From assembly GCF_001685355.1 (NCBI RefSeq), contig NZ_CP016438.1, positions 1,240,001-1,304,000 of the forward strand: a stretch of DNA of 64,000 nt, read 5' to 3'. The stretch comes from Streptomyces lincolnensis (GTDB lineage: Bacteria; Actinomycetota; Actinomycetes; Streptomycetales; Streptomycetaceae). This document shows positions 52,314-60,295 of this stretch, one piece after another. Positions within the stretch are counted from its first letter, which is position 1; each line of letters begins with the position of its first letter. The notes beneath the pieces are model-generated. The model was not told the origin of the DNA, made no database searches, and saw only the letters and a list, made by a program, of their open reading frames with translations. The translations under genes were made by a program, and so were the position numbers.

Positions 52314-53168
52314 ATGACCTCACACCCATCGCACGGCGAGCAACTGCTCAAGATCAACGGCGTCGAGCTGTGTGCGGAGACCTTCGGCGACCCCGCGGCC
52401 CCGGCGATCGTGCTGGTCGCCGGGTCGGCCGCCTCGATGCTGTGGTGGGACACCGACCTGTGCGAACAGATCGCCGCCCGCGGCCGGTTCGTGGTCCGCT
52501 ACGACCAGCGGGACACCGGCCGGTCGACCACCTACCCGCCGGGACAGCCCTCCTACTCCCTCACGGACCTGACCCTCGATCTGCTCGGCATCCAGGACGC
52601 GTTGGGCATCGAGCGCGCCCATGTGGTCTGTCAGTCGATGTTCGGCGGGCTCGGGCTCATCGTCGGTGTGGACCATCCCGATCGGGTCGCGTCCCTGACG
52701 TTCGTCTCGACCTCGACCGGTGCCGACGGCCTGCCGCCGCCGTCGAGCGATCTGGCCATGGCGGCCGAGCCTGACGTCTCCGACAGGGCCGCGGTCGTCG
52801 ACTACGTGGTCGCCGGCGCGAAGGCGTACGCCGGTGGCTCGCCGTACTTCGACGAGCCCGCGATCCGGACGCTGGCCGAACGTGACGTGGCGCGCGCCAA
52901 GAACTACGCGTCGACTCTGGCCAACCACTACGCCATCGAGTTCGACGAGCCGGCGCGCGGCGGCTTCGGCGACATCGTGGCGCCGACGCTCGTGGTCCAC
53001 GGCGACCACGACCCGCTGCTGCCGCTGCCGCACGGCGAGGCGCTGCGCGACGCGATCCCCGGGGCGGAGCTGCTCGTCCTCAAGGGGGCCGGACACGACC
53101 TGCCGAGGGCCGTGTGGGACGACTTCGTGTCGGCTCTGGTGCTGCACACGGAAGGAACTCGCTCATGA
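52314..53168 (+). CDS. Alpha/beta hydrolase with a degenerate nucleophile elbow
   Basis: A 284-residue alpha/beta hydrolase: HG-type oxyanion region replaced by VAGSAASMLWWD, elbow VVCQSMFGG with Ser as nucleophile but Cys and Phe in place of the usual flanking Gly, acid in VHGDHDPLLP and His in GAGHDLPR. The RYDQRDTGRST stretch is typical. It could be an esterase, dehalogenase-like or C-C bond hydrolase, or have altered activity. ATG 52314 lies 7 nt after TAGCGT with no ribosome binding site (leaderless). It starts the operon with the LLM monooxygenase. Confidence 0.8.
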   Translation: MTSHPSHGEQLLKINGVELCAETFGDPAAPAIVLVAGSAASMLWWDTDLCEQIAARGRFVVRYDQRDTGRSTTYPPGQPSYSLTDLTLDLLGIQDALGIERAHVVCQSMFGGLGLIVGVDHPDRVASLTFVSTSTGADGLPPPSSDLAMAAEPDVSDRAAVVDYVVAGAKAYAGGSPYFDEPAIRTLAERDVARAKNYASTLANHYAIEFDEPARGGFGDIVAPTLVVHGDHDPLLPLPHGEALRDAIPGAELLVLKGAGHDLPRAVWDDFVSALVLHTEGTRS

Positions 53169-53977
53169 CCCGGCTGCGCTCGGCACTGTGGCTGCCGCTC
53201 TTCGACGACCTCGCCGACCCACGGGCGGTCGCGCGGCTCGCCGCCGAAGCGGAGGAAGCCGGATGGGACGGCTGCTTCGTGTGGGATCAGCTGTGCTGGC
53301 GGGAGCCGGTCCAGCAGGTCGCCGACCCCTGGATCACGCTGGCGGCGATCGCGACCGCGACCGAACGGCTCCGGCTCGGCCCGATGATGTCGGTGCTCCC
53401 CCGCCGACGGCCGGCCAAGGTCGCGCGGGAGACCGCGACGCTGGACCGGCTCAGCGACGGCCGCCTCACCCTCGGCGTTGGCCTCGGCAGCGACCGGTTC
53501 GCCGGCGAACTGTCCAGGACCGGCGAGCAGTTGGACGACCGGCGGCGCGGGCGCATGCTCGACGAGTCCTTGGAGATCCTGGCCGCCGCCTGGTCGGGCG
53601 AGCCGGTGCGCCATCGCGGCGAGCACTACACCGTCGACGACATCACCTTCCTCCCGCGGCCGGTTCAGCGGCCGGGTGTGCCGGTGTGGGCCGCCGGATT
53701 CCCGGGCAACGTCAAGCCGATCCGCCGCGCCGCACGGCTCGATGGCTTCTTCCCGGCCAACCTCGAACACCCCGACCAACTCGCCGAGGTCGTCGGCATC
53801 CTCACCGAACTGCGCCATGGTGAGATGGCCTCGTACGACATCGCCGTCGCGCTGCCGCCCGGCGTCGATCCCGAACCGTACGCGAGAGCCGGCGCGACGT
53901 GGTGGCTGCCGGACCTCGACCCGGGTATACCGCTCGACACCGTGCGGGGAGTGCTCCGCGACGGTCCCGCGACGTGA
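53165..53977 (+). CDS. LLM-class flavin-dependent oxidoreductase
   Basis: A 270-residue luciferase-like TIM-barrel protein: LPLFDDLADPRAVARLAAEA at the start, FVWDQLCWREP, RLRLGPMMSVLPRRRPAKVA and LGVGLGSDRFAGE. The cofactor may be F420 or FMN; sequence alone does not decide, although actinobacterial members often use F420. It overlaps the hydrolase gene by 4 nt (ATGA) and probably acts on the same compound. The substrate is unknown. Confidence 0.85.
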   Translation: MTRLRSALWLPLFDDLADPRAVARLAAEAEEAGWDGCFVWDQLCWREPVQQVADPWITLAAIATATERLRLGPMMSVLPRRRPAKVARETATLDRLSDGRLTLGVGLGSDRFAGELSRTGEQLDDRRRGRMLDESLEILAAAWSGEPVRHRGEHYTVDDITFLPRPVQRPGVPVWAAGFPGNVKPIRRAARLDGFFPANLEHPDQLAEVVGILTELRHGEMASYDIAVALPPGVDPEPYARAGATWWLPDLDPGIPLDTVRGVLRDGPAT

Positions 53978-53990
53978 GGAGACGGTCGCC

Positions 53991-54761
53991 TTGTTCGACT
54001 ACGACTCGGAGCTCGCCCGGTATCACGAGCGGCTGTGCGAGGCCCTCGACGTCCGACCCGGCGATCGAGTCCTCGACATCGGCTGCGGCACCGGCAAGAC
54101 CACCCGGGACGCGGCGCGGGCCGCGGCGCCGGGCACCGCGCTCGGCATCGACGTCTCGGTCCCGATGCTGGCGCAGGCCCGCCGGAAGGCCGCGACCGAA
54201 GGTCTTGGCAATGTCGCCTTCGTGGAGGCCGACGCCCAGGCCCATGCCTTCCAGTCGGAGCATTTCAGTCTGGGCACCAGTCGGTTCGGCACGATGTTCT
54301 TCTCCGACCCGGTCGCCGCGTTCACCAACATCGGGCGGGCCCTGCGTCCGGGCGCACGCTTCGTACAACTCGTCTGGCAGGCCGCCGACCGTCAGGAGTG
54401 GCACACCGCGATCCGAGCGGCGATCGCTCCCGAGCCCGCGCCGACGACGTCGGTCTCCACGGCCGCCGACGCCTTCGCACTGGCCGATCCGCACGTCGTG
54501 GTCGACGTCCTGACCGCGGCCGGCTTCACCGCCGTGGATGTCGCCGACGTACGCGAGCCCGTCTACTACGGCCCGGACGCCGACCACGCGCGCGCTGCCC
54601 TACTCCAGTTGGGAATGGCGAAGGAACTGGTCGCCGATCCGGATTCCGCGTCCACCGGGCGCGCACTCGACCGGCTGCACACGACGTTGGACGCGCATGA
54701 CACCGGCGACGGCGTGTGGTTCGACTCCCGCGCCTGGCTGGTCGTCGCACACCGGCCCTGA
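53991..54761 (+). CDS. Class I SAM-dependent methyltransferase
   Basis: The 256-residue protein has the SAM-binding motif VLDIGCGTGKTTRDAA (about 24-39), acidic loop GIDVSVPMLAQAR and the post motif LRPGARFVQLVWQ. The overall form fits a UbiE/Mg-protoporphyrin-type small-molecule methyltransferase. The proposed start is TTG 53991, 8-9 nt after GAGGAG; no ATG or GTG lies near. It is the third gene of the LysR-controlled operon. Confidence 0.8.
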   Translation: MFDYDSELARYHERLCEALDVRPGDRVLDIGCGTGKTTRDAARAAAPGTALGIDVSVPMLAQARRKAATEGLGNVAFVEADAQAHAFQSEHFSLGTSRFGTMFFSDPVAAFTNIGRALRPGARFVQLVWQAADRQEWHTAIRAAIAPEPAPTTSVSTAADAFALADPHVVVDVLTAAGFTAVDVADVREPVYYGPDADHARAALLQLGMAKELVADPDSASTGRALDRLHTTLDAHDTGDGVWFDSRAWLVVAHRP

Positions 54762-54806
54762 CATCTGCTCGGCGAGGGGTGAGCGGGACGGCTTCGCGGC
54801 AGCCCC

Positions 54807-55301
54807 CTAGCCGGCGGCCGCCTCCGCGAACTGGTTGGTGTCGAAGAGCTGGTTGATGTGGCCGCCGAGTTCGGACCAGTGCTGTCCGGAGAGTTCGGCG
54901 GCGGCGCGGGCGGCGTCGGTGTCGTTCGCTGCGACGGCCCGTTCGAAGTCGCGGTTGGCCTCGCGCATGCGGTGCAGGTCCTGCTCGGTCATGACCGGCA
55001 CGGCCGTCTCGATGGCGAGTTGGTCGAGGGAGCGCAGGACGGCGAGGGTCTTCTCGACGTCGCGCCGGTTGAGGGTGGTGACGCGGGTGTAGACGCCGGG
55101 CTTGGCTTCGACCAGGCCGATGTCGGCGAGCCGGGCGAGTGCCTCGCGCACGGGGGTGCGGCTGAGGCCGAGACGCTCGGCGAGCTCACTGTCCTTGACC
55201 TTCAGGCCGGGGGCGAGTTCCCCGCGCACGATGGAGTCGCGCAGGCGGTGGAAGACCTCGTCACTGAGGAGGCGGCGGGAGACAGGGCTGTCGAGTGACA
55301 T
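54807..55301 (-). CDS. GntR-family regulator with a shortened effector domain
   Basis: The 164-residue protein has a complete GntR winged helix (residues 5-75; LAERLGLSRTPVREALARLADIGLV) and only the first 80-90 residues of an FCD-like helical domain, which ends at FDTNQFAEAAAG. Normal members are about 220 residues. A stop codon rather than an obvious frameshift ends it, so it may be a decayed gene or a shortened functional regulator. ATG 55301 is 7 nt behind TACTGT (minus strand), so leaderless. Confidence 0.65.
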   Translation of the reverse strand: MSLDSPVSRRLLSDEVFHRLRDSIVRGELAPGLKVKDSELAERLGLSRTPVREALARLADIGLVEAKPGVYTRVTTLNRRDVEKTLAVLRSLDQLAIETAVPVMTEQDLHRMREANRDFERAVAANDTDAARAAAELSGQHWSELGGHINQLFDTNQFAEAAAG

Positions 55302-55306
55302 ATTGC

Positions 55307-55315
55307 GTACAGTAC
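55307..55315. promoter_or_regulatory. Short palindrome over the GntR promoter
   Basis: GTACAGTAC is a perfect 9-bp palindrome (4-1-4) that overlaps the -10-like TACTGT of the GntR gene. It may be an autoregulatory operator. Confidence 0.4.
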
Positions 55316-55323
55316 ATCGCCCT

Positions 55324-55641
55324 TCATCCGACCTGTTCGATTCTGCCTTCAGCTCCGGCCCGGCGGATCAGGGCCTGGGCCAGAACGAGCGCCGGGTCGA
55401 TGAGCGGGACCTTCACGGCCTCGGCCGACAGGCCGAGGGGGATTTCCGTGCAGCCGGCGATGACCGCTTGCGCGCCCTGCTCGGTCAGCCGTTGGGCGGC
55501 TCGGGCCAGCAGCGCGGTCGTCCTGGCGTCACGGGTGCCGGCCTTCACCGCGTGGACGGCGGCCATGACCTCGTCGTTCTGGCTGGTGGCGTGGGGCAGG
55601 AGGAGGCGGATGCCGAAGCGGTTCAGCCACTCCTGGTACAG
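55324..55641 (-). pseudogene. C-terminal remnant of an aspartate/glutamate racemase-family gene
   Basis: In one frame the segment reads LYQEWLNRFGIRLLLPHATS, then QNDEVMAAVHAVKAG, then GAQAVIAGCTEIPLGLS and VPLIDPALVLAQAL. This is the second half of an Asp/Glu racemase, with the conserved GCTE-type Cys that acts as base. The first half, including the other catalytic Cys, is missing and no start codon is present. A decayed gene is the best reading; an internal ATG at 55566 would give only 80 residues. Confidence 0.7.
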
Positions 55642-55723
55642 GCTCCCTGTACGAACTGAGCGGCCGCAGGCTGCCCGGCCATGCCGAGATCCTTGATGTG
55701 CTCACGCCCGTCCGGGGCCCGAG

Positions 55724-55932
55724 CCGGCCGTTCGCCACATCCTGGGCGCCACGCACTTCCACACCATCGGTGACACCACCGCCCGGGGAACCGTCACCGC
55801 GCTCGGGTACGGCGGACACACACCCACGGAGCCGGGGCCCGCCCATTACACGGCAGCAAACGGCGGCCACATCTTCGAGCTCGCCGACCACTACCGGCTC
55901 GACAACGGCCACTGGAAGATCACGCACCGGAC
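55724..55932 (+). pseudogene. SnoaL-like protein remnant
   Basis: The frame of 55733 reads AVRHILGATHFHTIGDTTAR, then TAANGGHIFELADHYRLDNG and HWKITHRT. This is the second half of a SnoaL/NTF2-type domain. The first half and any start codon are missing. The frame runs on into the SDR remnant below without a stop; the whole open stretch is 55697-56254 and has no ATG or GTG start. Confidence 0.65.
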
Positions 55933-56041
55933 AGCTCACCAAGTCCTCACGCCGATCCCCAACCGAGGTCAGCGCAAGGGAGCTTCGCCCAACGACAGGC
56001 GCTTCCCGACGTCGGGTGCCACGACTCAACCGTTTCCTCGA

Positions 56042-56254
56042 AAGGTCATCGTCACGAACAAACTCAGCGGGAAGGACGGCGGCCGGGCCTTCACCGTCGG
56101 CGCGGAACTGGGCGTCCCCGGCGACATCGACCAGCTGTTCAACGGCCTGGAGGCCGGCCTGAAGCAGCACACCGAAGCGCGCTGGATCACCGGCGCGGCA
56201 CTCGACGCCAGCGGCGGCAGCCTTCTTGGTCAGTGCTCCCAGACCCCTAACTGA
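56042..56254 (+). pseudogene. SDR remnant with internal deletion
   Basis: In the same frame as the SnoaL remnant, KVIVTNKLSGKDGGRAFTVG and GDIDQLFNGLEAGLKQ resemble the N-terminal half of a short-chain dehydrogenase. The text then jumps to ARWITGAALDASGGSLLG, the C-terminal end. The catalytic middle (Ser, YxxxK) is deleted. No start codon serves it. Confidence 0.6.
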
Positions 56255-56306
56255 GGCAACCCGAGTCCACGCGGGGCGGCCCAGGTCGGCCACACCCCCG
56301 GCAAGG

Positions 56307-57002
56307 TCAGCCGCTCTTGCCCGACGGAGGTGCGGACGTGCCCTGGCCGGCGCGGAGCATGGCCTCGTACAGGGGCTCGTGTCCGGGCGAGTCGGGCAGG
56401 GGGCCGCGCGCCGGGGTCTCCAGGGACTGGATGAACAGGGCGACGACGCGCCGCCAGGCATCCGGGGCGGCATCGCCGGTGGCGTTGACGACACCGGCGT
56501 TGGCCATGTGGATCAGCACCAGGTCCGAGGGGTCGAAGTCCTCGCGCAGTCGGCCGGTGGCCTTGGCGCGGTCGATGAGGAGCAGCATGGCCTGGTACGC
56601 CTCGTTGCGGCGCTGCTCCAGGATCTTGGCGGTGGGGAAGGTCATGGTCAGGACGTCGGCGAAGCCGTTGTCGGCGGCCTGCATCGCGCAGGCGGCCTCG
56701 ATGTAACCGACGAATCCGTTCCAGGGGTCGGGGTCTTCCAGGGCGACGGTGACCGCCTCGGCGTAGGCGCCCATACGGTCGGAGAAGACGGCGTCGACCA
56801 GCTCCTCCTTCGTGGGGAAACGGCGGAACATGGTCGCGATCCCCACGCCCGCCTCGCGAGCCACGGACGCCATGGAGGCACTCAGTCCGTCGCGCGCGAA
56901 CACGGTGCGTGCGGCTGCGATGATCCGCTCCCGGTTGCGCTCGGCGTCACTGCGGAGAGGCTGCGCGGCGGGACCGTCAGGATGCTGGGCGCCAGGGTTC
57001 AT
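56307..57002 (-). CDS. TetR-family repressor
   Basis: The 231-residue protein has the TetR helix-turn-helix (about 20-65; ARDGLSASMASVAREAGVGIATMFRRF) and a C-terminal helical ligand domain of the type found near SDR and oxidoreductase genes (DPWNGFVGYIEAACAMQAA). The ATG at 57002 is used. A site (57022) related to the repeats at 59060-59146 sits in its promoter, so this repressor may control both itself and the SDR gene 2 kb downstream. Confidence 0.87.
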   Translation of the reverse strand: MNPGAQHPDGPAAQPLRSDAERNRERIIAAARTVFARDGLSASMASVAREAGVGIATMFRRFPTKEELVDAVFSDRMGAYAEAVTVALEDPDPWNGFVGYIEAACAMQAADNGFADVLTMTFPTAKILEQRRNEAYQAMLLLIDRAKATGRLREDFDPSDLVLIHMANAGVVNATGDAAPDAWRRVVALFIQSLETPARGPLPDSPGHEPLYEAMLRAGQGTSAPPSGKSG

Positions 57003-57021
57003 ACCGGCCAGTCTAACTATC

Positions 57022-57035
57022 GGAATGACCTATCC
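57022..57035. promoter_or_regulatory. Operator-like site in the tetR promoter
   Basis: GGAATGACCTATCC, with the preceding C, matches 12 of 15 positions of the repeat CGGATAGCCCTATCC found at 59105. It lies 20 nt upstream of the tetR start codon. Confidence 0.4.
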
Positions 57036-57061
57036 ATTTCTACTGCTAAGCCGGTCGCGCG

Positions 57062-57286
57062 TCAGTAACCCCGGCCCACTGCCGTGCAGGTATGTCTGTC
57101 ACCGCACTCCACGCCGACATCGGCCAGGGCCGCGACCTCACTGCGGCGCAGGCCCGGCACACGACGCCGGGTGCCCGTCGGCAGCCCCGCCCACTCCGGG
57201 GTGATCTTCGCTCGCCGCGAGGTGGGGTGTACTGCCGGTACACCCCTCACCAGTAACTCGCTGCGCGCACGGAATGGGGTTTCCAT
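57062..57286 (-). pseudogene. XRE (MmyB-like) regulator N-terminal remnant
   Basis: The minus strand codes for SRRAKITPEWAGLPTGTRRR and VPGLRRSEVAALADVGVE, the start of a MmyB-like helix-turn-helix protein. After GVE the usual YYTRLERG is replaced by unrelated residues and a stop. Only about 40 homologous codons remain. The surrounding gap 57003-57376 holds nothing else that I can identify. Confidence 0.65.
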
Positions 57287-57376
57287 GAATGACGTGGTGG
57301 TTCAGGCCGCGATTCGGCGCCGCAGGCGCCGGTACGCGTGGAGCCAGTGAAAGCAAGGAAGCAAGGAGAGGCACGT

Positions 57377-58351
57377 ATGCGTGGCGTAGTCATGTACAAG
57401 GCCACCGACGCCGTCATCCGGCTGACCGCGACCTGCATCTGCGGCTCCGACCTGTGGCCGTACCGCGGGGTCGAGCCCGCCGATCACACGAACATGGGAC
57501 ACGAGTACGCGGGCGTGGTCGAGGAAGTCGGCTCCGACGTGAAGAACGTCAAGGTCGGCGACTTCGTCGTCGGGTCGTTCGTGATCTCCGACAACACCTG
57601 CGAGACCTGCCGCTCGGGCTACCAGTCCGGCTGCGCGCACCGGGAATTCGTGGCGGGGACGATCGGCACCCAGTCCGAGAAGGCCCGCACCCCCCACGCG
57701 GACGGCACCCTGGTGGCCACGCCCGGACAGCCGACTCCGGACCTGATCCCCTCGCTGCTGGCCGCCTCCGACGTGCTCGGCACCGGCTGGTACGGCGCCG
57801 TCGCCGCGGAAGCCGGCCCCGGCAAGACGGTCGCGGTCGTCGGTGACGGCGCGGTCGGCCTGATGGCGGTCCTCGCCGCCAAGCAGCTGGGCGCGGAGCG
57901 GATCATCGCGATGTCCCGCCACCCCGAGCGACAGGAACTGGCCCGCTTCTACGGCGCGACCGACATCGTCGAGGAGCGCGGCGACGCGGGCGTGGCGAAG
58001 ATCAAGGAACTCACGGACGGGCTCGGGGCGCACTCGGTGGTCGAGGCGGTCGGAACCCAGGAGTCGACGATGCAGGCGATCGGCGCCACCCGCCCGGGCG
58101 GGCACCTGGGCTTCGTCGGCGTCAATTACGACGTCACGATCCAGGGCATCGACCTGTTCTTCGCCGGCATCCACGTGGAGGGCGGCCCCGCCCCGGTACG
58201 CCGGTTCCTGCCCCACCTCATCCAGCTCATCTGGGACCGCGAGATCGACCCGGGCAGGGTGTTCGACCTCACCCTGCCGCTGGAGCAGGCCGCCGAGGGC
58301 TACCAGGCCATGGACGAGCGGCGCGCAACGAGGGTGCTCCTCACCTTCTGA
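57377..58351 (+). CDS. Zinc-dependent alcohol dehydrogenase with a short N-terminus
   Basis: A 324-residue medium-chain dehydrogenase. The catalytic zinc site is seen as Cys22 (CICGSD) and GHEYAG (His42-Glu43), the NAD-binding loop as VVGDGAVG (154-161). A structural-zinc-like lobe has only three Cys (75, 78, 86). The start MRGVVMYKATDAVIRL looks like a deletion: relatives have about 16 more residues (a GDVRVEE-type strand and turn) between MYK and TDAVIR. AAGGAGAG lies 7 nt before the ATG, so the short form is what would be made. It may still fold; activity is uncertain. Confidence 0.8.
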   Translation: MRGVVMYKATDAVIRLTATCICGSDLWPYRGVEPADHTNMGHEYAGVVEEVGSDVKNVKVGDFVVGSFVISDNTCETCRSGYQSGCAHREFVAGTIGTQSEKARTPHADGTLVATPGQPTPDLIPSLLAASDVLGTGWYGAVAAEAGPGKTVAVVGDGAVGLMAVLAAKQLGAERIIAMSRHPERQELARFYGATDIVEERGDAGVAKIKELTDGLGAHSVVEAVGTQESTMQAIGATRPGGHLGFVGVNYDVTIQGIDLFFAGIHVEGGPAPVRRFLPHLIQLIWDREIDPGRVFDLTLPLEQAAEGYQAMDERRATRVLLTF

Positions 58352-58543
58352 CCCGCGCCCGCACGCACCGCGCGCACCTCGTCCGCACGCCCCTCGTCCG
58401 CCTCGTGTCGCCGCAGCACCGGGGCGGACGCCGCGTTGCCTTCAGAACGACCTGGAGAGCGGCCATTGCCTTTGACGGCTGGTGACGGTAGTAACTGCAT
58501 GCACTCCCGACGTGCCGGTCAGTTGCCCGATCGGAGGCGATCC

Positions 58544-59035
58544 GTGCCACACCAGCGACCACGGCCCAAGCAACTGGACTCCCCGCTACTGCCGCGGCTC
58601 TTCAAGTACATGGCCAGGTTCCAGGTGTGGACCTACCGCCGTACCGGTGGTCGGCTCGGCGGGACGTGGCGCATGGCCGCCGGCTTCCGCAAGCCCGTGC
58701 CTGTGCTGCTGCTCGAACACCGCGGCCGAAAGTCCGGCACGCTCTACACCACGCCACTGCTCTACATGACCGACGGACCGGACACCGTCGTCGTCGCCTC
58801 CCAAGGGGGGCTCCCCATGCATCCGCAGTGGTATCTCAACCTGCGCTCCCAGCCCGACACCCACATACAGATCCGCTCCGAGCGGACACCTGTTCACGCC
58901 CGCACCGCGGATCCCCAGGACCGCGCCCGTCTCTGGCCCCTGCTGCTGGACGTCTACGCCGACTTCGAGACGTACCAGTCATGGACCGAACGCGAGATCC
59001 CGGTGGTGCTCCTCCGGCCCCGGACCGAAGGGTGA
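58544..59035 (+). CDS. Deazaflavin (F420)-dependent nitroreductase-family protein
   Basis: The 163-residue protein shows the family pattern LLPRLFKYMARFQVWTYRRT, PVLLLEHRGRKSGTLYTTPL, VVVASQGGLPMHPQWYLNL and DTHIQIRSERTPVHAR. Members are small split-barrel F420-binding proteins; mycobacterial Ddn is the known example. GGAGG lies 7 nt before the GTG at 58544. Two longer in-frame starts upstream lack such a site. It stands alone behind the dehydrogenase. Confidence 0.85.
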   Translation: MPHQRPRPKQLDSPLLPRLFKYMARFQVWTYRRTGGRLGGTWRMAAGFRKPVPVLLLEHRGRKSGTLYTTPLLYMTDGPDTVVVASQGGLPMHPQWYLNLRSQPDTHIQIRSERTPVHARTADPQDRARLWPLLLDVYADFETYQSWTEREIPVVLLRPRTEG

Positions 59036-59059
59036 GGGCTCTCACGGACCCTCAACAAT

Positions 59060-59146
59060 CGGATTACCCTATCCGCTTTTGGCGATACGCTGGTCGCGGT
59101 GATTCGGATAGCCCTATCCGGATCGTCAAGTGGATACGCCTATCCG
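59060..59146. promoter_or_regulatory. Three tandem operator-like palindromes
   Basis: CGGATTACCCTATCCG (59060-59075), CGGATAGCCCTATCCG (59105-59120) and TGGATACGCCTATCCG (59131-59146) are three 16-bp sites; the second is fully palindromic. The third overlaps the GTG start of the SDR gene. They probably bind the TetR at 56307 or the HxlR at 59889. Confidence 0.7.
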
Positions 59147-59801
59147 ACTTCTGTCTTCGGTCGGTTTCATCGCCATCGTCGGAGCCGGCCCCCAACTGGG
59201 CCTGGCCATCGCCCGCACCTTCGGCTCCCAGGGCTTCGACGTCGCCCTGATCTCCCGCAACCGCGACAAGCTCGACGGCCTCGTCACCACGCTCACCGCC
59301 GAAGGCATCACAGCAGCCGCGTTCCCCGCGGACGTACTCGACCGTCACGGACTCACCCAGGCCCTCAAGGAAGCCGCCACCCGGTTCGGCGGGATCGACG
59401 TCCTGGAGTACTCCCCCGCCGAGACCGAACCCCCATACGTACGGCGGCAGATCGCACTCCGGCTCCACGGGGCCGTCACCGCCACCGAGGCGGTGTTGCC
59501 CGCGATGCGCGAAGCCGGCGCCGGCACTCTGCTGTTCACCACCGACGCCCGCTCCCGCGCCCTCCAGCCGCCGATCACCGACATCAACGCCGCCATGACG
59601 GACCTGCGCGCCTGGGCCGTCGACCTGCACGAGCAGCTGGCCGGCACCGGCGTCCAGGCCGCCCACATCGGCATCGACGCGACGATCGGCACGCCCACCT
59701 TCTACGGACAGCCGCGGGCCACGGCAGACCAGATCTCCCCCGTCCACTGGGAGTTGCACACCACCCACCGCGACCAGGCCGAGCGGATCTTCAGGGCCTG
59801 A
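59130..59801 (+). CDS. SDR-fold protein lacking the usual YxxxK
   Basis: The 223-residue protein has the Rossmann start FIAIVGAGPQLGLAIARTFG and SRNRDKLDGLV, typical of a group of short-chain dehydrogenases annotated without substrate. The active site is not canonical: where YxxxK is expected the sequence reads INAAMTDLRAWAVDL, and the Ser is not evident. It may bind NAD(P) without acting as an oxidoreductase. GTG 59130 is the only nearby start and lies within an operator-like site. HxlR follows in the same direction. Confidence 0.75.
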   Translation: MDTPIRLLSSVGFIAIVGAGPQLGLAIARTFGSQGFDVALISRNRDKLDGLVTTLTAEGITAAAFPADVLDRHGLTQALKEAATRFGGIDVLEYSPAETEPPYVRRQIALRLHGAVTATEAVLPAMREAGAGTLLFTTDARSRALQPPITDINAAMTDLRAWAVDLHEQLAGTGVQAAHIGIDATIGTPTFYGQPRATADQISPVHWELHTTHRDQAERIFRA

Positions 59802-59888
59802 CACCGCGACAGGGCCCGACACCGCGACGGCCGAACGATGCTTCCCGCACCCCGACTTGTCCAACCACCCGCCCGCCGAGGAGACCTC

Positions 59889-60248
59889 ATGCCCAACGCG
59901 TACGACATGCGCGCGGCACCGCGCCAGGTCGACGAGGGCATCACTCGTGTCTTCCAGCTCCTCGGAAAGCGCTGGACGGGCCCGATCCTGTCCGTACTCA
60001 TCTCGGGCCCGGCGCACTTCGCCGACCTGCACCGGGCGATCCCCGGAATCAGCGAGCGCATGCTCTCCAACCGCCTCGGCGAGCTTGCCGCCGCCGAACT
60101 CATCGTGCGCGAGGTGGAGGACGGGCCGCCCCTGCGGGTGTCCTACCGTCTGGCGGAGGCGGGCAGGGCGCTGGAGCCCACACTCGGTGAACTCGCGCGA
60201 TGGGCGAGGACCCACCTGCCGGAGGCGGAGCGGCCGGTCGACCGCTGA
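59889..60248 (+). CDS. HxlR-family transcriptional regulator
   Basis: A 119-residue HxlR winged-helix protein: VFQLLGKRWTGPILSVLISG, FADLHRAIPGISERMLSNRL, GELAAAELIVREV and YRLAEAGRALEPTLGELARWA. The family often senses aldehydes, quinones or redox state; no Cys is present here, so a thiol switch is excluded. GAGGAG lies 7 nt before the ATG at 59889. It may control the SDR gene 87 nt upstream. Confidence 0.88.
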   Translation: MPNAYDMRAAPRQVDEGITRVFQLLGKRWTGPILSVLISGPAHFADLHRAIPGISERMLSNRLGELAAAELIVREVEDGPPLRVSYRLAEAGRALEPTLGELARWARTHLPEAERPVDR

Positions 60249-60258
60249 GGGGCGAGGC

Positions 60259-60285
60259 GGGGCCCGTCCGCTTCGGGCGGGCCCC
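60259..60285. terminator. Hairpin between convergent genes
   Basis: GGGGCCCGTCCG (60259-60270) pairs with CGGGCGGGCCCC (60274-60285) along 12 bp, one of them a T-G pair, with a CTT loop. It lies between stops at 60248 and 60296. Confidence 0.85.
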
Positions 60286-60295
60286 GTTCGTCGTC

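Noticed and set aside
57290..57376. A small gene or hairpin at ATTCGGCGCCGCAGGCGCCG before the alcohol dehydrogenase
   Set aside because: The inverted repeat is short (GGCGCC is self-complementary) and the reading frame is short with no family similarity.
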